Origin: Duganella dendranthematis
GTDB lineage: Bacteria > Pseudomonadota > Gammaproteobacteria > Burkholderiales > Burkholderiaceae_D
Reading direction: 5' to 3'
Length of the DNA: 64,000 nucleotides
NCBI RefSeq assembly: GCF_012849375.1
Contig: NZ_CP051684.1
Coordinates: 2,914,001 to 2,978,000, forward strand
A model generated the notes under the pieces. It had not been told where the DNA came from, did no database searches, and saw nothing but the letters and a program-made list of their open reading frames with translations. The position numbers and the translations under genes are program-made. Shown here in pieces: positions 27,444-36,475 of this stretch (position 1 is the stretch's first letter; every line of letters starts with the position of its first letter).

Positions 27444-29635
27444 ACGCTCATCTCACGGCCCGCCGCGTCCTGGCCGCCGCCACTTGGGCAGCCATGGCGC
27501 TGACCCTGCAACTTGCCGGCCTGGCGCAGGCGCAGACCGCCGATGCGGCCGGGGCTGGCCTCAGCGCCACTGCCGGCAACGCCATCGAAGCAATTACCGC
27601 CCGCCAGCAGGGCGCCAATGTGGTCGTCAAGATCGCGCTGCGGCGCGCGCCGGACAAGCTGCCGCTCAACTTCGCTATTTCCAATCCGGCGCGGATCGCG
27701 CTCGACTTCGGCGCCACCATCAACGCCACCGGCAAGAATGTGCTGGAACTGAACCAGGGCGACCTGCGCGGCGTGAACCTGGTGCAGGCCGGCGAACGCT
27801 CGCGCCTGGTATTCAACCTCAAGCGCTCGCTCAATTACGCCACTGCCATCGACGGCAACGCCATCATCCTGACCATTGACGGTTCCGGCGGCGTCGCCAC
27901 CGCGGTGGATAGTGCCGGCCTGCCGGTCGCCAAGCCCGCCGCCCCGGCCGGCAAGCAGGCACTGCGCGATCTGGACTTCCGGCGCGGCGCCAACGGCGAA
28001 GGCCGGGTGGTGGTCGACTTGCCCAACAACCAGGTTGCGGTCGACGTGCGCCAGACGCCGACCGGCGTCGTCGTCGATTTCCTCAAGACCGGCGTGCCGG
28101 ACACGCTGCGCCGCAAGCTGGATGTGGGCGACTTCGGCACCCCGGTGTGGCAGATCACCACCGTGCCGCAGGGCGAAAACACGCGCCTGACCATCGAGGC
28201 GCGCGGCCTGTGGGAACAGACCGTCTACCAGAGCGACACCCAACTGGTGGTCGATATCAAGCCGATCAAGGAAGATCCGAACAAGCTGACGCAGGGTTCG
28301 CAAGGCTATCGCGGCGAGAAGCTGTCGTTCAATTTCCAGAACGTGGAAGTGCGCGCGGCGCTGCAGGCGATTGCCGATATCTCCGGCCTCAACATCATCA
28401 CCAGCGACAGCGTGGCCGGCAACCTGACCTTGCGCCTGAAGGAAGTACCGTGGGACCAGGCGCTGGACGTGATCCTGCAAGCCAAGGGCCTCGACATGCG
28501 CAAGAACGGCAACGTGCTGTGGATCGCGCCCAAGGAAGAATTGCTGACCAAGGAAAAGCTGGAGCTGGAGCAGAAAGCCCAGATCGCCGACCTGGAACCG
28601 CTGAAGTCGGAAATCTTCCAGCTGAATTACCAGAAGGCGGAAGCGTTCAAGCTGGTGTTCGGGCTGGATGGCGGCGCCGACAGCAAGAACCGCATCCTGT
28701 CCAAGCGCGGCAGCGCCATCATCGAGCCGCGCACCAACCAGGTGTTCGTCACCGACATTCCATCCAAGCTGGAAGATGTGCGCCGGCTGATTGCCAAGAC
28801 CGACGTCGCCACCAAGCAGGTGCTGATCGAGGCCCGCATCGTCGAAGCCAGCGACACCTTCACCCGCAACCTCGGCGCCAAGCTAGGCTTCACCGACCTG
28901 CGCACTCAGCGCGGCGGCGATTCGGGCTACCAGATCGGCAACAGCAATACCCGCATCGGCATCGGCGGCAACATCACAGGCGTCGGCGAAACCACCGGCC
29001 AGGTGGCGGTCAGCACCAGCAGCTACGCCAATAGCCAGTTCGTCAACTTGCCGGCGTCCAGCATCAACGGCGCGCAAGCCGGCAGCCTGGCGGTCAGTCT
29101 GTTCTCGTCGGCCGCCAACCGCTTCCTCAACCTGGAACTGTCCGCGCTGGAAGAAGATGGCACCGGCAAGATTATTTCCAGCCCGCGCGTGATCACGTCC
29201 GACAAGTCGGTGGCGCTGATCGAGCAGGGCATCGAACTGCCGTACCAGGTAGCCACCAGCAGCGGCGCCACCTCGATCCAGTTCCGCAAGGCCAACCTGC
29301 GGCTGGAAGTGACGCCGCAGATCACACCGGACGGCAACGTCGTCATCGACGTCGACGTCAACAAGGACAGCGTCGGCCAGGAAACCCGTTCCGGCTTCGC
29401 CATCGACACCAAGCACGTCAAGACCCAGGTGATGGTCGACAACGGCGGCACCGTGGTGTTGGGCGGCATCTACCAGTTGACCGAGCGCAGCACCACCGAC
29501 AAAGTCCCGCTGCTGGGCGACGTGCCGGTGCTGGGCTATCTGTTCCGCAGCAACACCCGCACCAATGACAAGACGGAGCTGCTGGTGTTTATCACACCAA
29601 AAATCGTGGCGGAGAAGCTGCCGTCCACGCGCTGA
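27440..29635 (+). CDS. pilQ: Type IV pilus secretin PilQ
   Basis: A 731-residue outer-membrane pore for the pilus. A signal peptide ends around AGLAQAQ. Two AMIN domains (about 45-150 and 170-275) bind peptidoglycan. A secretin/TonB short N-terminal domain (LSFNFQNVEVRAALQAIADISGLN region) and an N1/KH domain follow, then the secretin core from about residue 465 ending with VDNGGTVVLGGIYQ and VPVLGYLFRS. Length and domain order are normal for the family. It is the last gene of the pil operon; an Ig-domain lipoprotein starts 34 bases later. Confidence 0.96.
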   Translation: MNAHLTARRVLAAATWAAMALTLQLAGLAQAQTADAAGAGLSATAGNAIEAITARQQGANVVVKIALRRAPDKLPLNFAISNPARIALDFGATINATGKNVLELNQGDLRGVNLVQAGERSRLVFNLKRSLNYATAIDGNAIILTIDGSGGVATAVDSAGLPVAKPAAPAGKQALRDLDFRRGANGEGRVVVDLPNNQVAVDVRQTPTGVVVDFLKTGVPDTLRRKLDVGDFGTPVWQITTVPQGENTRLTIEARGLWEQTVYQSDTQLVVDIKPIKEDPNKLTQGSQGYRGEKLSFNFQNVEVRAALQAIADISGLNIITSDSVAGNLTLRLKEVPWDQALDVILQAKGLDMRKNGNVLWIAPKEELLTKEKLELEQKAQIADLEPLKSEIFQLNYQKAEAFKLVFGLDGGADSKNRILSKRGSAIIEPRTNQVFVTDIPSKLEDVRRLIAKTDVATKQVLIEARIVEASDTFTRNLGAKLGFTDLRTQRGGDSGYQIGNSNTRIGIGGNITGVGETTGQVAVSTSSYANSQFVNLPASSINGAQAGSLAVSLFSSAANRFLNLELSALEEDGTGKIISSPRVITSDKSVALIEQGIELPYQVATSSGATSIQFRKANLRLEVTPQITPDGNVVIDVDVNKDSVGQETRSGFAIDTKHVKTQVMVDNGGTVVLGGIYQLTERSTTDKVPLLGDVPVLGYLFRSNTRTNDKTELLVFITPKIVAEKLPSTR

Positions 29636-29669
29636 TTAATTCACTTCATCAACGTTAATGGGATGTGTC

Positions 29670-31841
29670 ATGAATAAATTCACCGGATGGCTGGCATCGC
29701 TTGCCTGCGCAGGCTTGCTGGCCGCTTGCGGCGGCGGCGGCGGTTCGCCCGGCACCAACAGTAGCGGCGTGGCGCCGTCCAAGGCTGCCAGCGTGACGCT
29801 GACGGCGGACGCCACCACCATCGCTTCGTCCGGCCTGGACGGCACGGAAGTCACGCTGACGGCCATCGTCAAGGACAGCGGCGGCAATGCGCTGGTTGGC
29901 GAGACGGTCAGCTTCAGTACCAGCTCGGGCACGATTACCAGCACCAACCGCACCACCAATACCTCCGGCCAAGTGGTTGAAAAACTCAGCGTCAAGGGCG
30001 ACTCGTCGCTGCGTACGATCACCATTACCGCCAGCGCCGGCAATGCCAAGTCCAGCGCCATCACGGTGCAGGTGGTTAACGCCGTCCCGACGCTGACGCT
30101 GACTGCCGACTCCGGCACACTGCCGTCCGGCGGCACCAAGGACGTTACCGTGACCGCACTGGTGCGCGACGCCAACAATAACGTTGTGCCGAACATCACC
30201 GTGAGCCTGAAATCCGATTCCGGCAGCCTGAGCGTGACCAACGCGGTTACCAACGCGCAGGGTGTGGTCACCGGCACGCTGGGCATCGGCGGCGACGCCA
30301 CCTCGCGCGACATCAAGGTCAGCGCCAGCGTCACCGGCGCGGCCGCCACGCCGATCGTGGTGCGCGTCAGCGGCAATGTGCTGACCCTTAGCGCCGCGCC
30401 GAGCATTAGCGTTGGCGCCAGCACCGACGTCACCGTCAAGCTGGTGGATTCGGCCGGCAATCCGCTGGTCGGCAAGCCGGTCACGTACAGTTCCAACGCC
30501 AACTCGCTGACCGTCAAGGATGGCGGTAGCGCCGTCACCAATTCCGGCGGTCAGCTGGTGTTGAGCTACACGGCCAGCGGCGGCACGGCCGACGTGGTCA
30601 GCGTCAAGGCCATGGGCGAACTGGCCTCGACTGGCATCACCATCAATTCCTCGACCTTTGCCGTGCGCGTGCTCGACGGCAGTGGCAACGTCGAAGCCTC
30701 GGCCGCCATCGGCGGTTGCCAGCAGGTTGCGGTGACCAATGCGCCGGGCAGCAGCGTGACGATCAGCACCTCGCGCGGCACGGTGTACAGCAACGCCTCC
30801 TGCTCGGCGGCGCTGAGTGGCGCGCTCGGCTTGTCGGGCGGCGCCGCCACCGCGTACGTCAACGCCACCGGTCCGGGCGTGGCCACGCTGACCGCCAACG
30901 CCGGCGGCCAGACCACCCAGACCGTGCTGGAATTCTATGCACCGGTGACGAGCGTGTCGACCATCACGCTGCAAGTCGATCCGGCCATCATCGGCACCAA
31001 CGCCGCCGGCAGCACCAGTGAACAGGCGACCTTGCGCGCAGTGGTGCGCGATGGCACCGCGCAAAACAATCTGGTCAAGAACGCAACCGTGTCGTTCTCC
31101 ATCCTGAGCGACCCGAGCGGCGGCAAGCTGACCGAGCCGTCGGTGGCGACCACCGGCGCCGATGGCGCCGCCAGCACCAACTTCATTGCCGGCAGTTCCG
31201 TGACTCCGACCGGCGGCGTGCGCATCCAGGCGCGCCTGATCGGCGGCTCCAACGCGGCCGCCACCGCCACCCTGACCGTGGCGCAGAAATCGCTGTTCAT
31301 CAGCGCCGGCACCGGCAACACCGTGCTGACGCCAAGCAGCACCACCTACCAGATGGACTACGTGGTGATCGTCACCGACGCCACCGGTAATGCGGTGCGC
31401 AACGTGAATCTGACCGCAGCGGTGCTGCCGACCTTCTACTACAAGGGGGCGTTGGCCTACACCGCGCCGACCGGTCCATGGGAGCCGGTGTCGCGCACCG
31501 CCTGCGCCAACGAGGACCTCAACAACAACGGCATCCTCGACGCCGGCGAAGATTTTAATGGCAATGGCGTGCTCGATCCGGGCATTCCGGTCACCGTGAC
31601 GCCGACCGTAACCACCGACAGCACCGGCCGCGCCACCGTCTCACTGGTGTACCCGCGCGACCGCGTGTACTGGCTGGATGTCAACCTCACCATACAGGGA
31701 GCCACCCAAGGCACGGAGTCGCGCTACACCTCTCTGGTACACTTGATAGGATTGAGCGGCGATTATTCTTCACAAAACGTCCGCCCGCCCGGCGCGACCA
31801 GTCCTTACGGGGTGTCGACGACGTGCAGTAACCCGCAATAA
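29670..31841 (+). CDS. Ig-like-repeat outer lipoprotein with calcium-type loops
   Basis: A 723-residue predicted lipoprotein: MNKFTGWLASLACAGLLAAC with the lipidated cysteine at 20, then a Gly-rich linker. At least four invasin/Big_1-style repeats follow, with the recurring pattern VTLTADATTI, VTLTAIVKDSGGNALVGETVSF and SGQVVEKLSV. Near the C-terminus two consecutive DxNxNGxxD loops occur at residues 616-624 (DLNNNGILD) and 628-636 (DFNGNGVLD), typical of EF-hand/thrombospondin-3-like calcium binding. It lies between pilQ and aroKB, where most relatives have none that I recall, so a role with the pilus or surface adhesion is inferred only. ATG 29670 is chosen because it gives a proper lipoprotein signal; GTG 29658 is possible. 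Confidence 0.75.
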   Translation: MNKFTGWLASLACAGLLAACGGGGGSPGTNSSGVAPSKAASVTLTADATTIASSGLDGTEVTLTAIVKDSGGNALVGETVSFSTSSGTITSTNRTTNTSGQVVEKLSVKGDSSLRTITITASAGNAKSSAITVQVVNAVPTLTLTADSGTLPSGGTKDVTVTALVRDANNNVVPNITVSLKSDSGSLSVTNAVTNAQGVVTGTLGIGGDATSRDIKVSASVTGAAATPIVVRVSGNVLTLSAAPSISVGASTDVTVKLVDSAGNPLVGKPVTYSSNANSLTVKDGGSAVTNSGGQLVLSYTASGGTADVVSVKAMGELASTGITINSSTFAVRVLDGSGNVEASAAIGGCQQVAVTNAPGSSVTISTSRGTVYSNASCSAALSGALGLSGGAATAYVNATGPGVATLTANAGGQTTQTVLEFYAPVTSVSTITLQVDPAIIGTNAAGSTSEQATLRAVVRDGTAQNNLVKNATVSFSILSDPSGGKLTEPSVATTGADGAASTNFIAGSSVTPTGGVRIQARLIGGSNAAATATLTVAQKSLFISAGTGNTVLTPSSTTYQMDYVVIVTDATGNAVRNVNLTAAVLPTFYYKGALAYTAPTGPWEPVSRTACANEDLNNNGILDAGEDFNGNGVLDPGIPVTVTPTVTTDSTGRATVSLVYPRDRVYWLDVNLTIQGATQGTESRYTSLVHLIGLSGDYSSQNVRPPGATSPYGVSTTCSNPQ

Positions 31842-31853
31842 CCTGGACCGTGC

Positions 31854-33497
31854 ATGCAAAATGTGTTTTTAGTCGGCCTGATGGGGGCAGGAAAGACCAC
31901 CATCGGCCGCATCCTGGCTCGCAAGCTGGGGCTGAAGTTTATTGATTCTGACCACGAAATCGAGGCGCGCACCGGCGCCTCGATCCCGTGGATCTTTGAA
32001 ATCGAGGGCGAAGCCAGTTTCCGCCGGCGCGAGGCGGACGTCATCCGCGACCTGTGCGGCCAGCAAGGGCTGGTGCTGGCCACCGGCGGCGGCGCGGTGC
32101 TCAACGCCGACAGCCGGGCTCTGTTGCAGGCGCGCGGCACCGTGGTCTACCTGCGTGCCAGCGTCAACAGCATCCTGCAACGCACCGCGCACGACAAGAA
32201 CCGGCCGCTGCTGCAAACCGCCGATCCGCGCAAAAAACTCGAAGAATTGATGGCGGTGCGTGATCCTTTGTACACGGAAATTGCTGATTTGGTCATCGAT
32301 ACCGGCCGTCCTAACGTACAATCGATGGTTCAGACCATCCTGACCCAGCTGGATACTATGGCCTGCGAGGCCTCGCCCAACTGCGTCACCCAAGCCGAAC
32401 CATCGATGAACGAACAATCCAACATCCTGTTAAACGTGGAACTGGGCGAGCGCAGCTACCCGATTTCCATCGGCCCGTCACTGCTGGACGACAGCACGCT
32501 GCTGGCGCGCCATGTGCACGGCAACAAGGTTGCCATCGTCAGCAATACCACCGTCGCGCCGCTGTACCTGGCGCGCGTCGAAAGCGGCTTGCGCGCCGCC
32601 GGCAAGGACGTGACGTCGGTGATTTTGCCCGATGGTGAAGAGTTCAAGAACTGGGCCAGCCTGATGCAGATCTTCGACGCCCTGCTGCAAAGCAAGGCCG
32701 ACCGCAAGACCACGCTGGTCGCCCTCGGCGGCGGCGTCATCGGCGACCTGACCGGTTATGCGGCCGCCAGCTATATGCGCGGCGTCGATTTCATTCAGAT
32801 GCCGACCACCTTGCTGTCGCAAGTCGATTCCTCGGTGGGCGGCAAGACCGGCATCAACCACCCGCTCGGCAAGAACATGATTGGCGCGTTCTACCAGCCG
32901 CGCGCGGTGATCGCCGATACCGCCACGCTGGAAACCCTGCCGGAGCGTGAACTGTCGGCCGGCCTGGCGGAAGTGATCAAGTACGGCGCCGTGATCGACC
33001 TGGCGTTCTTCGAGTGGATCGAAGCCAACATCGGCAAGCTGATGGCGCGCGACAAGGGTGCGCTGGCCTACGCGATCGCCCGTTCGTGCGAGATCAAGGC
33101 CGACGTGGTGCGCCAGGATGAACGCGAAGGCGGCCTGCGCGCGATTTTGAATTTCGGCCATACCTTCGGCCACGCCATCGAAGCCGGCATGGGCTACGGC
33201 GCCTGGCTGCACGGCGAGGCGGTCGGTTGCGGCATGGTGATGGCGGCCGATCTGTCGCATCGCATGGGCCTGATCGACGCGGCCCCGGTCGAGCGCGTGC
33301 GCGCGCTGGTGGCGGCCGCCGGCCTGCCGGTCAAGGCGCCCGACCTGGGCGTCGACAAATGGCTGGAAGCGATGGAAGTGGACAAGAAGAATGAGGGCGG
33401 CGCCATCAAGTTTATTCTGATGAATCCGCTCGGTGGTTCGAAGATCAGCAACGCGCCGCAGGAATTGCTGCTGGCGACGCTGGCGGCTTGCGTTTAA
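31854..33497 (+). CDS. aroKB: Shikimate kinase AroK joined in frame to 3-dehydroquinate synthase AroB
   Basis: One uninterrupted 547-codon frame. Residues 1-170 are shikimate kinase: P-loop GLMGAGKTT (8-16), [15 protein letters not shown] and RNRPLLQ-like KNRPLLQT. Residues about 185-547 are 3-dehydroquinate synthase: NAD-binding [38 protein letters not shown] and metal-site [10 protein letters not shown]. They carry out steps 5 and 2 of the shikimate pathway. The linker ([16 protein letters not shown]) has no stop and no recognisable ribosome site before the internal ATG 32406 (MNEQSNILL), so a fusion protein is plausible. Separate translation from 32406, giving ordinary AroK and AroB, is the alternative. 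Gene order after pilQ is the classic one. Confidence 0.9.
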   Translation: MQNVFLVGLMGAGKTTIGRILARKLGLKFIDSDHEIEARTGASIPWIFEIEGEASFRRREADVIRDLCGQQGLVLATGGGAVLNADSRALLQARGTVVYLRASVNSILQRTAHDKNRPLLQTADPRKKLEELMAVRDPLYTEIADLVIDTGRPNVQSMVQTILTQLDTMACEASPNCVTQAEPSMNEQSNILLNVELGERSYPISIGPSLLDDSTLLARHVHGNKVAIVSNTTVAPLYLARVESGLRAAGKDVTSVILPDGEEFKNWASLMQIFDALLQSKADRKTTLVALGGGVIGDLTGYAAASYMRGVDFIQMPTTLLSQVDSSVGGKTGINHPLGKNMIGAFYQPRAVIADTATLETLPERELSAGLAEVIKYGAVIDLAFFEWIEANIGKLMARDKGALAYAIARSCEIKADVVRQDEREGGLRAILNFGHTFGHAIEAGMGYGAWLHGEAVGCGMVMAADLSHRMGLIDAAPVERVRALVAAAGLPVKAPDLGVDKWLEAMEVDKKNEGGAIKFILMNPLGGSKISNAPQELLLATLAACV

Positions 33498-33500
33498 ATC

Positions 33501-34637
33501 ATGTCGCCGGAAGAATATCTCGCCCCCTACGCAGCCCATTCGGAAGGCGGCATCGGCCGCCGCTATCCGGAAACTGCGCACGCCTCGCGCAGCCAGTTTC
33601 AGCGCGACCGCGACCGTATCATCCACTCGTCGGCGTTCCGCCGGCTGGAGTACAAGACCCAGGTATTCCTCAACCACGAAGGCGACCTGTTCCGCACCCG
33701 GCTGACCCACAGCCTGGAGGTGGCGCAGATCGGCCGTTCGCTGGCGCGCAACCTGCGGCTGAACGAGGATCTGGTGGAAGCGATTTCGCTGGCGCATGAC
33801 CTTGGCCACACGCCGTTCGGCCATGTCGGCCAGGATGTGCTCAACGAGTGCATGCACGATTACGGCGGCTTCGAGCACAATCTGCAAAGCCTGCGCGTGG
33901 TCGATGAGCTGGAAGAGCACTACGGCGCTTATGACGGTCTGAACCTGATGTTTGAAACCCGCGAGGGCATCCTCAAGCACTGTTCGCTGAACAATGCCAA
34001 GTTGCTCGGGCCGGTGGCGCAGCGCTTCATCGACCGCCAGCAGCCGTCGCTGGAAGCGCAGCTGACCAATCTTGCGGACGAGATCGCTTACAACAGCCAT
34101 GACATCGACGACGGCCTGCGGTCCGGCCTGATTTCGATCGATCAGCTGGAGCAGGTGGACTTCTTTGCAAGGCTGTGGCGCGATGTGCAGCTGGCGTTTC
34201 CCGGCCTGTCGGGCCGGCGCGCGATTTATGAAACCTTGCGCCGCCTGATCACGGCGCTGGCCGATGACTTGATCGAGACCTCCAGCGCGCGCATTGCCGA
34301 GTTCGCACCGCAGCATATCGACGACGTGCGCGCGGCGCCGCCGCTGATTCGTTTTTCCGAAGGCATGCGCAAGGACGCGACCGAACTGAAGCGCTTCCTG
34401 TACGCCAATCTCTACCGTCATTACAAGGTCAACCGCATGCGGGTGAAAGCCAGCCGCATCGTGCGTGAATTGTTCGAGTCGTTCATGGCCGAACCGGTGC
34501 TGTTGCCGCCGGATTACCAGGACAAGTCGGGCGATGTGAACAAGCAGGCGCGCAAGATCGCCGACTACATCGCCGGTATGACCGACCGCTATGCCATCCG
34601 CGAACACCGCCGGCTGTTCTCGCTGGACGAGCTCTGA
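33501..34637 (+). CDS. dgt: dGTPase-like deoxynucleotide triphosphohydrolase
   Basis: A 378-residue HD-domain phosphohydrolase that hydrolyses dNTPs (dGTP in the best-studied member) to nucleoside and triphosphate. Motifs are [16 protein letters not shown], the metal ligand in [13 protein letters not shown], and the HD pair in [16 protein letters not shown], with a later [15 protein letters not shown] block. The size matches the short dGTPase-like group rather than the roughly 500-residue enterobacterial Dgt. It begins 3 bases after aroKB, so it is likely co-transcribed. A nucleotide-pool role fits the nearby mutY and mutM. Confidence 0.92.
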   Translation: MSPEEYLAPYAAHSEGGIGRRYPETAHASRSQFQRDRDRIIHSSAFRRLEYKTQVFLNHEGDLFRTRLTHSLEVAQIGRSLARNLRLNEDLVEAISLAHDLGHTPFGHVGQDVLNECMHDYGGFEHNLQSLRVVDELEEHYGAYDGLNLMFETREGILKHCSLNNAKLLGPVAQRFIDRQQPSLEAQLTNLADEIAYNSHDIDDGLRSGLISIDQLEQVDFFARLWRDVQLAFPGLSGRRAIYETLRRLITALADDLIETSSARIAEFAPQHIDDVRAAPPLIRFSEGMRKDATELKRFLYANLYRHYKVNRMRVKASRIVRELFESFMAEPVLLPPDYQDKSGDVNKQARKIADYIAGMTDRYAIREHRRLFSLDEL

Positions 34638-34694
34638 TCTGCCTCAAGCAGCGCAGGTGTTCAGCTTGACCTGAACCCTTGCGCGGCCGATGAT

Positions 34695-34711
34695 GAAGTA
34701 CGCTGTACTTC
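34695..34711. promoter_or_regulatory. Perfect palindrome before the coiled-coil gene pair
   Basis: GAAGTAC, GCT, GTACTTC is a perfect 7-bp inverted repeat ending 3 bases before the GGGAG ribosome site of the gene at 34725. It could be an operator or an mRNA hairpin close to the start codon. There is no T run, so a terminator for dgt is unlikely. Confidence 0.4.
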
Positions 34712-34724
34712 GTTGGGAGCCGTC

Positions 34725-34964
34725 ATGGAGCTGCAGGACCAAATCGAAAAATACTGCGCCACCAAGGTCGAGCTGATGGCGTTTCGGGAAGAGGTGGCTG
34801 TGCAGTTCGGCAAAGTCCACACGGCGATCGCCAGCACCCACGTTGAGATCGCCAAACTCGAAACCAAGATCGCCACCATGGAAGCCCGCCTTATCAAGTG
34901 GTTTGTTGGGATCATCATCGCCAATGCGACGATTTCGCTGGCGATCGCCCGCTATCTTTCGTAG
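34725..34964 (+). CDS. Small coiled-coil membrane protein (first of tandem pair)
   Basis: A 79-residue protein with a helical, charged N-terminal part (IEKYCATKVELMAFREEVAVQF, then HVEIAKLETKIATMEARL) predicted to form a coiled coil, and one C-terminal membrane helix (WFVGIIIANATISLAIA). GGGAG sits 6 bases before the ATG. The following gene is a clear paralogue: xxALREEMGVGFAKV there matches LMAFREEVAVQFGKV here, and both end in LKW/IKW plus a membrane helix. The layout recalls the DUF1640/CCDC90-like coiled-coil family, but membership is not certain. Function unknown. Confidence 0.65.
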   Translation: MELQDQIEKYCATKVELMAFREEVAVQFGKVHTAIASTHVEIAKLETKIATMEARLIKWFVGIIIANATISLAIARYLS

Positions 34965-34973
34965 AGGTGCATC

Positions 34974-35336
34974 ATGAGCGAGCAGATTAGTGAACGGGGC
35001 GGCACATTGGAAACCGATGTCGCCGTCATCCAGTCCAACTACGTGCGCCGGGATGAATTTTCCGCGTTGCGAGAAGAAATGGGCGTGGGATTCGCCAAGG
35101 TCAACGCCAAGATTGACCTTGTGCAGGCTGAGCTCGTCGGCAAGATGGATGTCGGCTTTGCTCAACTCAACAGCAAGATAGATGTCGGCTATGCCGAGCT
35201 TAACACCAAGATAGATGTCGGTTACGCCAGGCTCGATGCGCGAATCGACAGTGCGACCGCCACTTTACTGAAGTGGATGTTCGCCTCGCAGATTAGCGTC
35301 GCTGCGATGTTTATCGCAGCGATAAAATATCTCTAG
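34974..35336 (+). CDS. Hendecad-repeat coiled-coil membrane protein (second of tandem pair)
   Basis: A 120-residue paralogue of the preceding gene, 9 bases downstream with AGAGGTG before the ATG. Residues 46-100 consist of five consecutive 11-residue units of the form (K/R)(I/M)DxxxAxLxx, such as KMDVGFAQLNS, KIDVGYAELNT and KIDVGYARLDA, which predicts a long right-handed (hendecad) coiled coil. A C-terminal membrane helix (WMFASQISVAAMFIAAI) anchors it. The stop overlaps the mutY stop by 3-4 bases. Probably a tail-anchored oligomer; DUF1640-like at most. Function unknown. Confidence 0.7.
   Translation: MSEQISERGGTLETDVAVIQSNYVRRDEFSALREEMGVGFAKVNAKIDLVQAELVGKMDVGFAQLNSKIDVGYAELNTKIDVGYARLDARIDSATATLLKWMFASQISVAAMFIAAIKYL
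35109..35273 (+). repeat. Five in-frame 33-bp tandem repeats
   Basis: Five tandem 33-bp units encode the 11-residue hendecads. The central three are the closest at DNA level (AAGATAGATGTCGG recurs at 33-base spacing); the outer two have diverged. The unit length keeps the frame, so copy number can vary without a frameshift. Confidence 0.75.
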
Positions 35337-36463
35337 AACATCCGCTGCTGCGCGTCGCGGCGGTCGCCCAGCAGTTCCAGCAGCAGCTTCTTGATCGGCG
35401 CCGGCAACGCGGCGTCGGCGATGTGGGCGGCGTCCAGCCAGACGTGGCCTGACTCGGCAGCCATCGGGAAACGCCGCGCCAGCGTCACGCGGTACGGCGC
35501 GATGTGCAGCTTGTAGTGCGTGAACACATGCGTCACCGTCGACAGGCGATCACACGATTCCATCTCGCCAAACTTGGCCACCACCCGCAACAATGCTTCA
35601 TCATTGGGCGGCGCGATCTCATCGTCGTCCGCCGCCACATGCCCCTCCAGTTCCGGCAGCGACAGCAGCCCGCCCCAGATGCCGGTCGGCGGCCGCTGCT
35701 CCAGCAGCACCTGGCCGTTATCGATAATCGCCAGCATCTCCGCCTGCTTTTCCGGCGTCGCCTTCTTCGGCTTGCGCACCGGCAGATCCCTGGTGCGGTT
35801 GGTGGCAAAGGCCACGCAGCGCGGCTGCATCGGACAGCGTTCGCATGACGGACTGCTGCGCGTGCACAAGGTCGCGCCCATGTCCATCAAACCCTGCGTG
35901 TACGACTCGATGCCCACCTCCGGTAACAGCGCCTCGGCGCGCAACCACATGGCTTGCTCGGTCTTCTTCTCGCCCGGATAGGTATCGATGCCGAACACCC
36001 GCGCAAACACGCGCTTGACGTTGCCGTCCATGATGGCCGCGCGCCGGCCGCTGGAAAACGCCGCGATCGCCGCCGCCGTCGAACGGCCGATGCCCGGCAA
36101 TTCCGCCAGCAGCAGCGGGTCGGACGGGAACACGCCGTCGTACTCGGCCACCACGCGCTGCGCGCACTTGTGCAGATTGCGCGCCCGCGTGTAGTAGCCC
36201 AGTCCGCTCCACTGCGCCATCACATCCTCCACCGGCGCCGCCGCCAGATCGCGCAGCGTCGGAAAGCGCTCCAGGAAACGCGCGTAATAACCCAGCACCG
36301 CCGACACCTGGGTCTGCTGCAACATGATCTCCGACAGCCAGATCAAATACGCATCGCGGGTGTTTTGCCAGGGCAGCACATGGCGTCCATGCACTTTTTG
36401 CCAGTCGATCAGATCGACCGAGAAACTGGGATCTGCAAAATTCTCTACTGCTACAACTTTCAT
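35333..36463 (-). CDS. mutY: Adenine DNA glycosylase MutY
   Basis: Removes adenine mispaired with 8-oxoguanine. It has 376 residues. The helix-hairpin-helix region ELPGIGRSTAAAIAAF leads to the catalytic aspartate block AIMDGNVKRVFAR. The iron-sulfur cluster motif C-x6-C-x2-C-x5-C is complete (CTRSSPSCERCPMQPRC). The C-terminal NUDIX-like domain (from about residue 235) recognises 8-oxoG. Last gene of the leftward mutM / dynamin / mutY run, 12 bases after the dynamin-like gene. Confidence 0.97.
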   Translation of the reverse strand: MKVVAVENFADPSFSVDLIDWQKVHGRHVLPWQNTRDAYLIWLSEIMLQQTQVSAVLGYYARFLERFPTLRDLAAAPVEDVMAQWSGLGYYTRARNLHKCAQRVVAEYDGVFPSDPLLLAELPGIGRSTAAAIAAFSSGRRAAIMDGNVKRVFARVFGIDTYPGEKKTEQAMWLRAEALLPEVGIESYTQGLMDMGATLCTRSSPSCERCPMQPRCVAFATNRTRDLPVRKPKKATPEKQAEMLAIIDNGQVLLEQRPPTGIWGGLLSLPELEGHVAADDDEIAPPNDEALLRVVAKFGEMESCDRLSTVTHVFTHYKLHIAPYRVTLARRFPMAAESGHVWLDAAHIADAALPAPIKKLLLELLGDRRDAQQRMF

Positions 36464-36475
36464 TCTGTTCCTAAA

